Positions 1 through 5,316 of a stretch of 5,316 nucleotides of DNA are shown here, in pieces. The notes beneath the pieces are model-generated. The model was not told where the DNA came from. It worked only from the letters and a program-made list of their open reading frames with translations, and made no database searches. Origin of the DNA: Candidatus Bathyarchaeota archaeon (GTDB taxonomy: Archaea > Thermoproteota > Bathyarchaeia > Bathyarchaeales > Bathyarchaeaceae); assembly GCA_020356305.1 (NCBI GenBank), contig CP070636.1, positions 552,494-557,809 on the forward strand, read 5' to 3'. The position numbers and the translations under genes are program-made. Each line of letters opens with the position of its first letter. Within the stretch, counting starts at the first letter, position 1.

Positions 1-1020
1 ATTTGTTTAGGAACCAAAGATCCTGATGAGATCATAACCGCCTGTCGGTGGCTTGAACCCACCTTTGGCGGCATCAACCTCGAGGACATAAGCAAGCCAA
101 AATGCTTCTACATCTTGGAGCGGGTCAGGGAGCAACTTGAAATTCCAGTTTGGCATGACGATCAACAGGGCACTGCAACCGTGATATTGGCTGGAGTGAT
201 AAACGCTCTAAAACTTGTGGGCAAAAAAATGAATGAGGCGACAATAACGATGATAGGCGTAGGTTCAGCGAATACAAGAACCGCTATTGTTCTCATGCGA
301 GCAGGGGTCAAACCAGGAAACATCATCATGGTGGACACCCAGGGAATTCTTCACTCTAACCGGAAAGATTTGGAAGCTGAAAAGAAAGAAAACCCGTGGA
401 AATGGGACTTCTGCTTAAAAACGAACGCTGAAGGGAGAACAGGAGACGTAGCTGAAGCCATGAAAGACGTCGACGCATGCATAGCCGCGTCCAAGCCAGG
501 TCCAGGTACCATCAAAAAGGAATGGGTAGCCCAGATGGCACCTAACTCCATAATCTTTGCCTGCGCAAACCCCATCCCTGAAATATGGCCTTGGGAGGCA
601 AAAGAGGCAGGTGCCAAAATCATTGCAACGGGCAGATCTGACTTTGAAAATCAAATAAACAACTCTCTGGGCTTTCCGGGCATTTTCAGAGGGGTCTTAG
701 ACGTGAAGGCGAAAACCATCACGGATGATATGTGTATTGCCGCTGGCATGGAATTGGCCAAGTTCGCTGAAGAAAGAGGAATTCATGAGGGAGACATTGT
801 CCCAAGGATGGACGAGTGGGAGGTTTATCCACGAGAGGCTGTCGCTTGCGCCCTAAAGTCAATGGAGGAAGGCGTTGCCAGAGTCAAGCCGAGCCGACAA
901 GAGCTTTGGGATAGAGCCGTTTCAATCATTAAGAACGCGAGAGAATCCACAAAGACGTTGATGGAGAGAGGATTCATCCCGCCTCCCCCTGCTGAAGAGG
1001 AGGTTCTAAGAAGTACCTAA
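1..1020 (+). CDS. Malic enzyme (malate dehydrogenase, oxaloacetate-decarboxylating), 5'-truncated by the window edge
   Basis: This enzyme oxidatively decarboxylates malate to pyruvate and CO2 with NAD or NADP in the cytoplasm. The reading frame is open from base 1, so the gene starts before the window; 339 residues are visible, against roughly 430-460 in prokaryotic relatives. Visible motifs, in visible-residue numbering, are FGGINLEDI (22-30), which supplies the metal-binding Glu28/Asp29; PVWHDDQQGTA (49-59), which supplies the metal-site aspartates; a Rossmann dinucleotide loop GVGSAN (86-91); ANPIPE (189-194); and GRSDFENQINN (211-221) followed by GFPGIFRG. These are family signatures in the expected order. 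Asp112 follows the second Rossmann strand, but this does not settle NAD versus NADP. The loop GVGSAN departs from the usual GAGAAG-like form. The tail is proline-rich and then acidic. The gene converges on the minus-strand genes, with the stop TAA at 1018-1020. Confidence 0.95.
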   Translation: MCLGTKDPDEIITACRWLEPTFGGINLEDISKPKCFYILERVREQLEIPVWHDDQQGTATVILAGVINALKLVGKKMNEATITMIGVGSANTRTAIVLMRAGVKPGNIIMVDTQGILHSNRKDLEAEKKENPWKWDFCLKTNAEGRTGDVAEAMKDVDACIAASKPGPGTIKKEWVAQMAPNSIIFACANPIPEIWPWEAKEAGAKIIATGRSDFENQINNSLGFPGIFRGVLDVKAKTITDDMCIAAGMELAKFAEERGIHEGDIVPRMDEWEVYPREAVACALKSMEEGVARVKPSRQELWDRAVSIIKNARESTKTLMERGFIPPPPAEEEVLRST

Positions 1021-1068
1021 CCTCCCCTAACGCTTCGCTGTGGCTAACCCAAATTCTAATCTTGGCAG

Positions 1069-1095
1069 AAGGGCGCGCGCTTTTGGCTTTCTTTG
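1069..1095 (+). terminator. Possible terminator of the malic enzyme gene: GC palindrome followed by a T-rich stretch
   Basis: A 16-base sequence at 1069-1084 folds back on itself: AAGGGC and GCTTTT flank a GCGC loop, with two G-U pairs in plus-strand RNA. It is followed at once by a T-rich stretch to 1095. Archaeal RNA polymerase terminates mainly at U-rich tracts, so the T-rich part may matter more than the hairpin. It lies about 50 bases after the malic enzyme stop. On the minus strand the outer stem has A-C mismatches and no T-run follows, so it reads as a plus-strand signal. The evidence is by eye only. Confidence 0.3.
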
Positions 1096-1118
1096 CTAGC
1101 TGTGATTCTAGTCTTTGT

Positions 1119-3029
1119 TCATTCTTTTGCCTTCAACTGAGGTAGCTTAGCAATTTGTAAAGTCCCCTTTCTGTAGCTCACATGGTTGATGAATAAGCTT
1201 CTTAGGCTTGATGCAACTTTCTGGTCGTGGATGTCTGGGCTAAACAGAAAGAGAGCGGTTGACTTGTTTGAGGCTAACATGTCAAGTGCGTAACGCACGA
1301 AGTTGTAGGTTTTTTCGAAGCCAACTAACAAGACGAGGCTAGATAGGTTGTCAAAAACTATGTTCGGTTTACCGTTAGGGCTCGTTTTTAACATTTTTTC
1401 TAATGCGTCCAGCAGTAGAGGAGTATTGGTCGCGGGCAAGAGGATCTCGTTTGTGTTCGAATTTGTTTGGGGGGTCGAGACGTGTTGGGTCAAAAGCAAA
1501 AGTTTGAAGGCTCCAATGTTGCTTAAGGCTGAATAGATGTTGCTGCTTTTGCGCGTGAACAGTGCTACGGGTTCGACGTTGGCTAGGGCTTCGGTTACAA
1601 AATCTCTCACGAGTTGCTCATAGTGAGCTGTGGGATCAAACTCAAATAGGATGATTCTTCCAGCAAGTTCTTGTCTAGTTAACCCCAGTGTCTTTGAGAA
1701 TACGTTCGAATGTGCAATTAGATCAATCAATTTCGTCGGCGCGAGACGCCCTCCACCGAAGGATTTGAGGATATCGCGAACCTTCACTTCACTCATGCCC
1801 TCCACGTTGATGGCAGTCAACTCCAAAATGAAGGGTTCGTATAGCATTCCTACGCCGGGAGGAGCGCCCCATCCCGGATCGTTCCAATAGTCCACGTACT
1901 TCTGCCACTGTCCATCTAGAAAAGAAAAATCGCCAACATCTTCGATTTCCCTCACTTTACATTTCATTTGCTTGGCTTGGGCTCGGCGACTTAGCAATAA
2001 TTGAATCGGGCCTTCCCTGTCGAAGCCACCATCTGACATGAAAAATTCGGATAAACTCTTCATGAACAAGGTGCCATCTCGCTCATATTTGTAAACATCG
2101 ATTCCATACGCGGCAAGTTTAGACTTCACAACGCCGTTTTCCTCATCAGGGTATATATAGGTAATTCTATCGCCGTTCGCTATGCCCTCGCGGATAAAAG
2201 TTGAAAAAGCCTTCATCTTGTCTGCTTTGGACGTGTAGGTGAGAAGGACGATTTCACCCTCACTGATGGGAACAGTGGGATACGGCTTGTCGAAGAAACC
2301 TTCTAAAACAGTTGTCCCGCCGAAAAAGTGAGTCGTAATCCCCAAGAGAAATGTGATGAGCAAGTACTCGATTACAAGCATCTCAACTCTGAAGTATGAC
2401 AACACGAAACCGTGGAAGAAGATTAAAGCAAGACTTATGCCACTCCAACAGACTCCAAGCCACTTCAATGCACGGGCGACTTCTTTGTCCCCAAACTGAC
2501 GGCTGGAGAGCACGAGCAATCTGCTCGAATACGCTATTACAACGATTGCAACAGCAGATAAAGAGAGTAGGTACCAACCTTGATAAACCGGGATGTACAC
2601 GGGATTTCCAAACACGTCTATGCCCAGCTCAGTTCGAAAAGGAGTCAGAGTCCAAGTTAAAAACAGAAGAGAAATCACGTATGCCTTAAAGATGATTGAT
2701 GGAACGTTTTCCTTGGAAAAAAAATTTTTCCAAGGAAGGTCATTCCCCTTAGACAGCGTTAATGCGGTGTGTTCCAGTGCAGTTGCGCTAGTCAAAGCTG
2801 CTGAAAGTCCTATCATTGTTGTGAAAGGAACGATGGACTCTGATCTAAGAAGGTAATTTTTTGTCAAGTCGCAAAGGACTATCAGTGTGAATGATGAAAA
2901 AGTGGTGATAAAGAGCATCTGGACTGATCTGAAGTAGGATCCTTTTTGACGGAGAATGATGACTATTAAGATCCCCAATATGTCTAAGAGAGCTAAGTAG
3001 AAAACTAGCCCAATCATGGGCTTTCCCAA
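1119..3029 (-). CDS. Seven-transmembrane sensor protein with an MEDS-like domain and a P-loop-less KaiC-like C-terminal domain
   Basis: This is a predicted membrane receptor or signal transducer of 636 residues. Hydrophobic segments lie near 6-26, 36-56, 68-92, 112-130, 151-173, 190-210 and 216-236. Basic residues concentrate in loops 1-2, 3-4 and 5-6, which puts the N-terminus outside and the rest in the cytoplasm. Residues about 257-450 resemble the MEDS (DcmR-type sensory) family: strand EIVLLTY, FIREGIANGDRITYIYPDEE, then AYGID and ERDGTL. Residues about 457-629 have a KaiC/RecA-like layout with strand RIILFEFD, a Walker-B-like NIVFDNL (Asp560) and GFEKTYNFVRYALDML, but no Walker A. The nearest families are DUF835/KaiC-like domains. 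I see no kinase or output HTH domain. The start is uncertain: TTG at 3029 has a weak GTGA 7 bases upstream that overlaps the kaiC-like stop; ATG at 3017 (residue 5) is the alternative. It follows the KaiC-like gene by 10 bases and is probably co-transcribed and translationally coupled. Confidence 0.85.
   Translation of the reverse strand: MGKPMIGLVFYLALLDILGILIVIILRQKGSYFRSVQMLFITTFSSFTLIVLCDLTKNYLLRSESIVPFTTMIGLSAALTSATALEHTALTLSKGNDLPWKNFFSKENVPSIIFKAYVISLLFLTWTLTPFRTELGIDVFGNPVYIPVYQGWYLLSLSAVAIVVIAYSSRLLVLSSRQFGDKEVARALKWLGVCWSGISLALIFFHGFVLSYFRVEMLVIEYLLITFLLGITTHFFGGTTVLEGFFDKPYPTVPISEGEIVLLTYTSKADKMKAFSTFIREGIANGDRITYIYPDEENGVVKSKLAAYGIDVYKYERDGTLFMKSLSEFFMSDGGFDREGPIQLLLSRRAQAKQMKCKVREIEDVGDFSFLDGQWQKYVDYWNDPGWGAPPGVGMLYEPFILELTAINVEGMSEVKVRDILKSFGGGRLAPTKLIDLIAHSNVFSKTLGLTRQELAGRIILFEFDPTAHYEQLVRDFVTEALANVEPVALFTRKSSNIYSALSNIGAFKLLLLTQHVSTPQTNSNTNEILLPATNTPLLLDALEKMLKTSPNGKPNIVFDNLSSLVLLVGFEKTYNFVRYALDMLASNKSTALFLFSPDIHDQKVASSLRSLFINHVSYRKGTLQIAKLPQLKAKE
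2709..2737. repeat. Perfect 13-base inverted repeat with a 3-base spacer inside the sensor gene
   Basis: The arms TTCCTTGGAAAAA (2709-2721) and TTTTTCCAAGGAA (2725-2737) are exact reverse complements separated by AAA. The element lies inside the minus-strand sensor gene, in the part encoding the cytoplasmic loop between transmembrane segments 3 and 4 (around residues 99-107, PWKNFFSKE). The sense strand carries eight consecutive T residues here. In mRNA it would form a strong hairpin with a 3-base loop. Whether this is functional or a coincidence of codon choice cannot be told from one sequence. Confidence 0.85.
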
Positions 3030-3039
3030 GAGGTGCTCA

Positions 3040-3726
3040 CTACATCATTGAGAAGGGGACGATCTTCAATCCCTTTTTGTCTATTACAACTTCGTGGTAT
3101 TTTCTGCTGTGGTCTGTTCCCCGCATCTTTCGTATGAGAAATCTCGTTTTCAGTTGCCCGTTGAGAATCATGGTTTCCAGTGATATGACGGAGTCAGCTA
3201 TGAACTCTTCGATTCCAAGTCCTAGGGTGTTAAGACCTGTAGGTACGCTACATGTCATTAGAGTGGTGCAGCTGAGCTTCTTCAAGATCTTGTAGAACAG
3301 GTGCATGAGCATTCTGTACTCGAATTTTTCTTGGCAAGCGCTGAGGAAAGCGGTTAGCGAATCAATGACGAGCCGCTTGGCGTTCATCTGCCTCAGCGCA
3401 TTTAAAATGAAGTCGATGTTGGCGCTCATTCCAGAGCCTTTTATGGCTTCCAAGTCAAGAACTTTTATCATGCCTTTACGTTCAAGCTTTTCCAAATCGT
3501 AGCCTAGGCTGAGCATGTTTCTCTTCAGGGTGCTAGCGTCCTCCTCGAAAGTTGCAAAAATACCTTTCTCTTTATACTTTGTAGCGCCTCTATAGATGAA
3601 CTCTGCGGAGAAGATGGTTTTGCCGCTGCCTGTGTTTCCCGCCAACAGAACAACGTCTCCTCTAAGAAAGCCACCTTGTACCAGTCTGTCTAGCCCTTCA
3701 ACACCAGACTTAACTCGTTCAACCAT
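3040..3726 (-). CDS. KaiC-like RecA-superfamily ATPase, single domain
   Basis: This is a soluble 228-residue ATPase of the archaeal KaiC-like group, RecA/RAD55 relatives that usually form hexamers and are proposed to act in signalling. The N-terminus RVKSGVEGLDRLVQGGFLRGD is the standard KaiC entry. Walker A is GNTGSGKT (30-37, Lys36). The catalytic glutamate pair lies in TFEED (Glu61/Glu62). Walker B is RLVIDS (Asp122). The C-terminal KMRGTDHS (200-207) matches the conserved Lys/Arg motif near the subunit interface in KaiC-type proteins. All ATPase residues are therefore present. It has one domain, unlike the two-domain cyanobacterial clock KaiC, and I see no kaiA or kaiB nearby. The ATG start at 3726 has GGAG 8 bases upstream (3735-3738) and a TATA-like box at 3761-3770. 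It is the first gene of a pair with the downstream membrane sensor, which is its probable partner. Confidence 0.93.
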   Translation of the reverse strand: MVERVKSGVEGLDRLVQGGFLRGDVVLLAGNTGSGKTIFSAEFIYRGATKYKEKGIFATFEEDASTLKRNMLSLGYDLEKLERKGMIKVLDLEAIKGSGMSANIDFILNALRQMNAKRLVIDSLTAFLSACQEKFEYRMLMHLFYKILKKLSCTTLMTCSVPTGLNTLGLGIEEFIADSVISLETMILNGQLKTRFLIRKMRGTDHSRKYHEVVIDKKGLKIVPFSMM

Positions 3727-3734
3727 GCCTAACT

Positions 3735-3770
3735 CTCCGTTATTGTATGCTAAAGCTTTGTATACTATAA
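3735..3770 (-). promoter_or_regulatory. Probable promoter and ribosome binding site of the KaiC-like/sensor operon
   Basis: On the minus strand a TATA-like sequence TTATAGTATA (3770-3761) lies about 35-44 bases before the ATG at 3726. Transcription starting about 25 bases downstream of its centre would begin near 3740, giving a short leader that just contains the GGAG ribosome binding site (3738-3735). The spacing is right for an archaeal promoter, but the box is not a strong consensus and no clear BRE is visible. Confidence 0.4.
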
Positions 3771-3790
3771 TTGTTATGAAGCAGAAATTC

Positions 3791-3807
3791 AGATTGCAAA
3801 TCTTGCA
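3791..3807. repeat. Small symmetric element upstream of the KaiC-like operon promoter
   Basis: AGATT and AATCT (3791-3795 and 3799-3803) form a short inverted repeat around GCA. TTGCA also occurs twice in the same orientation nine bases apart (from 3795 and from 3804-3805 onward by eye). The element lies just upstream of the TATA-like box and just after the DUF763 stop codon. It could be a regulator site for the KaiC-like operon, or chance in AT-rich DNA. Confidence 0.2.
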
Positions 3808-3812
3808 GACGC

Positions 3813-4952
3813 TTAGAAGTCAAGTGGCCTCTTTCTTTTTGTGAAAGTTTTGAGCCTTTTGATGGCAGTAATTCTTTCTTTACTGCCTAATTTGGCCTGT
3901 TCCAGAGCATTCTTCAGAATTGCAGTTGTTTCATCGTAAGCAGCCCTGTTGACCGGGAAAGGTACTCCATCTTTTCCCCCAACACAGAAGCTATACTTCA
4001 CAGGATCTCTCCAGCTCGGCTTCTCGCCATAGATCAGTTCAGAAATCAAGGCTAGCGCCCGAACTGTAGTAGGTCCTATCCCCCTTATTCCCAAGAGTTC
4101 TTCATAATTTCTAGGTTGAGATTCATACGCCTTCTTGACGGCTTTCCAGTTGAGGTTGCGTGGCAACGAGAGAACATCGGTTGCATACTCCTTCCAGGAA
4201 GCCTCTGGAATCCACTCTTGTAGACTCTTTTGGTAGGCAGGGCGAATGGACTCGAGCATTCTTACGATTCTTTTGGGTTCCTCCTTTGCCACGTCAGTGG
4301 AAACCTTCCGGCAACCTTCACTGTTCCTTGCGGTCATGTTCAGTGCAACTTCCCTTTTCACATCTCCCACAATGGCGTTGTGAGGTTCAATGATGAAGTT
4401 CTCGTCGTCTTCTGCTAGCTGTATCCAGTGATATCTTCTAGCAGTACGGTCCTTCGCGCTCATTCCCTGTTGAACCACCGCCCATTTTCCGTTCTTAGTT
4501 ATGAAAAAAGCGTGATGGTAAAGGTTATATCCAGCTTGAATGGCAGAGTTGTCAACCTTCGCGCTCATTCGACTCGCATACCGTAAACGTTCAATTCTGT
4601 CAGTTGCAAAGCCAAACTCCTCTCCTACATGGGTGATTTCCGTGAGCGCTTGCCGCGAAGCCCTACCCTTGCCGCCGCATACTGAAAGTCCCTGTTCGCT
4701 TGGACTTGTGGCAGCCTTCAGCACGCCTGTCAAGACTGTTGTGACTCCAGATGAGTGCCAATCATATCCCAAAACGCACCCCAAAGCCTGAAACCAGAAT
4801 GGATCAGAGATTCTCCGCAAGAACTCGTCTTGACCATACTCATCTACCATAACCGTTACAATTTCTCTCGCTAACCGTACCATTCGAACAACCAGCCACC
4901 TCGGAGCCCTTCCGTAATGCAGAGGAAGCCTCGCAACCCCGGTTCTCTTCAA
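3813..4952 (-). CDS. DUF763 family protein with a helix-hairpin-helix motif
   Basis: This 379-residue protein belongs to DUF763 (COG1415-like), a family of unknown function found mostly in archaea and some bacteria. Family landmarks are the N-terminus KRTGVARLPLH with RAPRWL (2-20), DPFWFQALGCVLGYDWHSSG (50-69), VCGGKG (91-96), MSAKVDNSAIQAGYNLYHHAF (129-149) followed by QQGM (161-164), and GGKDGVPFPV (325-334). Residues 286-300 (LLGIRGIGPTTVRAL) form a helix-hairpin-helix motif of the type that contacts the DNA backbone, which suggests but does not prove a nucleic-acid role. The tail is basic (KRLKTFTKRKRP). Length is about normal. The start is TTG at 4952, chosen because AGGTGA (4962-4957) lies 4 bases upstream and because family members begin MKRTG. 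There is no signal peptide or membrane segment. It probably has its own promoter. Confidence 0.93.
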   Translation of the reverse strand: MKRTGVARLPLHYGRAPRWLVVRMVRLAREIVTVMVDEYGQDEFLRRISDPFWFQALGCVLGYDWHSSGVTTVLTGVLKAATSPSEQGLSVCGGKGRASRQALTEITHVGEEFGFATDRIERLRYASRMSAKVDNSAIQAGYNLYHHAFFITKNGKWAVVQQGMSAKDRTARRYHWIQLAEDDENFIIEPHNAIVGDVKREVALNMTARNSEGCRKVSTDVAKEEPKRIVRMLESIRPAYQKSLQEWIPEASWKEYATDVLSLPRNLNWKAVKKAYESQPRNYEELLGIRGIGPTTVRALALISELIYGEKPSWRDPVKYSFCVGGKDGVPFPVNRAAYDETTAILKNALEQAKLGSKERITAIKRLKTFTKRKRPLDF

Positions 4953-4956
4953 ACAC

Positions 4957-4998
4957 TCACCTGACTCTGCACATAATGACGAGAAGAATCGTTTAAAA
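4957..4998 (-). promoter_or_regulatory. Archaeal promoter and ribosome binding site of the DUF763 gene
   Basis: The minus strand has a TATA-like TTTTAAA (4998-4992) about 40-46 bases upstream of the TTG start. Initiation about 25 bases downstream would fall near 4970, giving a leader of under 20 bases. That leader contains AGGTGA (4962-4957), a strong match to the complement of the archaeal 16S 3' end, and this site fixes the TTG start at 4952. The spacings fit together, which raises confidence above that from either element alone. Confidence 0.5.
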
Positions 4999-5020
4999 GT
5001 GCCCTCTAGTTCGTCTGGAC

Positions 5021-5316
5021 CTAAGATGTTAGCAAATGTCCCTCGCGATCGATTTCTCTGTGCCGAATTCTGGTGGTAGAAATGGAGACATGATTCTCAG
5101 CTGGAATCATCTCGATGACGACGATACGCAGAGGAGGTAGTCCCTTTGCCGCCCTCTTCTCATTGATCTCATGGGCACGGGGCTCCGTTTCTCTGCTCAC
5201 TACAATTGCTTCAACGCAGCCGCTTAACAAAGTAATTCCGTAAGGATCGTTTAGGGGCATGATCTCAGCGTTATCCAACAATCTTTTTTCCCTCAAGAAA
5301 TTCTTCAACTCCTCTA
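5021..5316 (-). CDS. coaD: Phosphopantetheine adenylyltransferase, archaeal type, N-terminus cut by the window edge
   Basis: This enzyme transfers AMP from ATP to 4'-phosphopantetheine to form dephospho-CoA, the penultimate step of coenzyme A synthesis, in the cytoplasm. About 98 C-terminal residues are visible of an expected 150-170; the frame stays open to the window edge, so the N-terminal HxGH nucleotidyltransferase motif is outside. Recognisable archaeal-type signatures are PLNDPYG, then EAIVVSRETEPRAHEINEKR followed by GLPPLRIVVIEMI, and SISTTRIRHREID, the counterpart of the ISSTRIR motif that binds ATP phosphates. The TTG at 5308 is an internal leucine codon, not the start, because two upstream glutamate codons continue the frame. 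The stop TAG lies at 5021-5023, 68 bases before the DUF763 start on the same strand. The archaeal family is distinct from bacterial CoaD, so the symbol is used loosely. Confidence 0.9.
   Translation of the reverse strand, partial: EELKNFLREKRLLDNAEIMPLNDPYGITLLSGCVEAIVVSRETEPRAHEINEKRAAKGLPPLRIVVIEMIPAENHVSISTTRIRHREIDREGHLLTS

Noticed and set aside
115..117. TTG at 115 as the start of the malic enzyme
   Set aside because: The same frame is open to base 1 and encodes the conserved FGGINLEDI metal-site block before it, so this TTG is an internal leucine codon and the gene is cut by the window edge.
1021..1118. Terminator for the minus-strand sensor gene in the convergent spacer
   Set aside because: Read on the minus strand, the palindrome has mismatched outer pairs and no T-run follows it, so no terminator for that direction can be supported.
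1348..1890. Plus-strand open frames opposite the sensor gene (for example 1348-1536 and 1630-1890)
   Set aside because: They lie wholly inside a well-supported minus-strand gene, show no recognisable domain, and have no convincing ribosome binding site.
3040..3726. Circadian clock kaiC assignment
   Set aside because: The protein has one domain, there are no kaiA or kaiB neighbours, and the clock autophosphorylation segment of the second KaiC domain is absent. KaiC-like ATPase is as far as the sequence supports.
3040..3726. Archaellum ATPase FlaH/ArlH
   Set aside because: No archaellum genes are nearby, and the catalytic glutamate pair and KMRGT motif fit the general KaiC-like group better.
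4160..4791. Plus-strand open frames opposite the DUF763 gene
   Set aside because: They are antisense to a gene with strong family conservation, and the translated sequences look like no known protein.
5306..5308. TTG at 5308 as the start of the phosphopantetheine adenylyltransferase
   Set aside because: The frame stays open to the window edge, and the protein from this point would lack the N-terminal nucleotide-binding half of the family.

Overview
The window looks like a piece of an archaeal chromosome of moderate GC content. The evidence is an archaeal-type phosphopantetheine adenylyltransferase, a single-domain KaiC-like ATPase of the kind common in archaea, a sensor protein with an MEDS-like domain, a DUF763 protein, TATA-box-like promoter elements, and a GGTGA-type ribosome binding site in front of a TTG start. 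The style of the sensor and KaiC proteins resembles uncultivated Thermoproteota/Bathyarchaeia-like lineages, but that placement is inference. Both ends cut through genes. No tRNA, rRNA, CRISPR array or transposon is visible.

Layout: (1) At 1-1020 on the plus strand lies the C-terminal three quarters of a malic enzyme. (2) A 98-base convergent spacer follows (1021-1118), holding a GC-rich palindrome followed by a T-rich stretch that may end malic-enzyme transcription. (3) At 1119-3726 on the minus strand there are two genes separated by only 10 bases: a KaiC-like ATPase (first in transcription) and then a 636-residue membrane protein with seven transmembrane segments, an MEDS-like domain and a C-terminal KaiC-fold domain that has lost its P-loop. 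(4) At 3813-4952 on the minus strand is a DUF763 protein carrying a helix-hairpin-helix motif, with its own TATA box and Shine-Dalgarno site. (5) At 5021-5316 on the minus strand is the C-terminal part of an archaeal phosphopantetheine adenylyltransferase (coenzyme A synthesis).

The most distinctive part is the KaiC/membrane-sensor pair. One gene encodes an apparently ATP-competent KaiC-like protein. Its partner encodes a membrane receptor whose two cytoplasmic domains both align by eye to the KaiC fold but lack a Walker A motif. A working hypothesis is a signalling module in which a membrane-anchored tandem pseudo-KaiC senses a signal and binds or controls the soluble active KaiC. The flanking malic enzyme, DUF763 and CoA genes look like ordinary housekeeping neighbours with no evident functional link to the pair.
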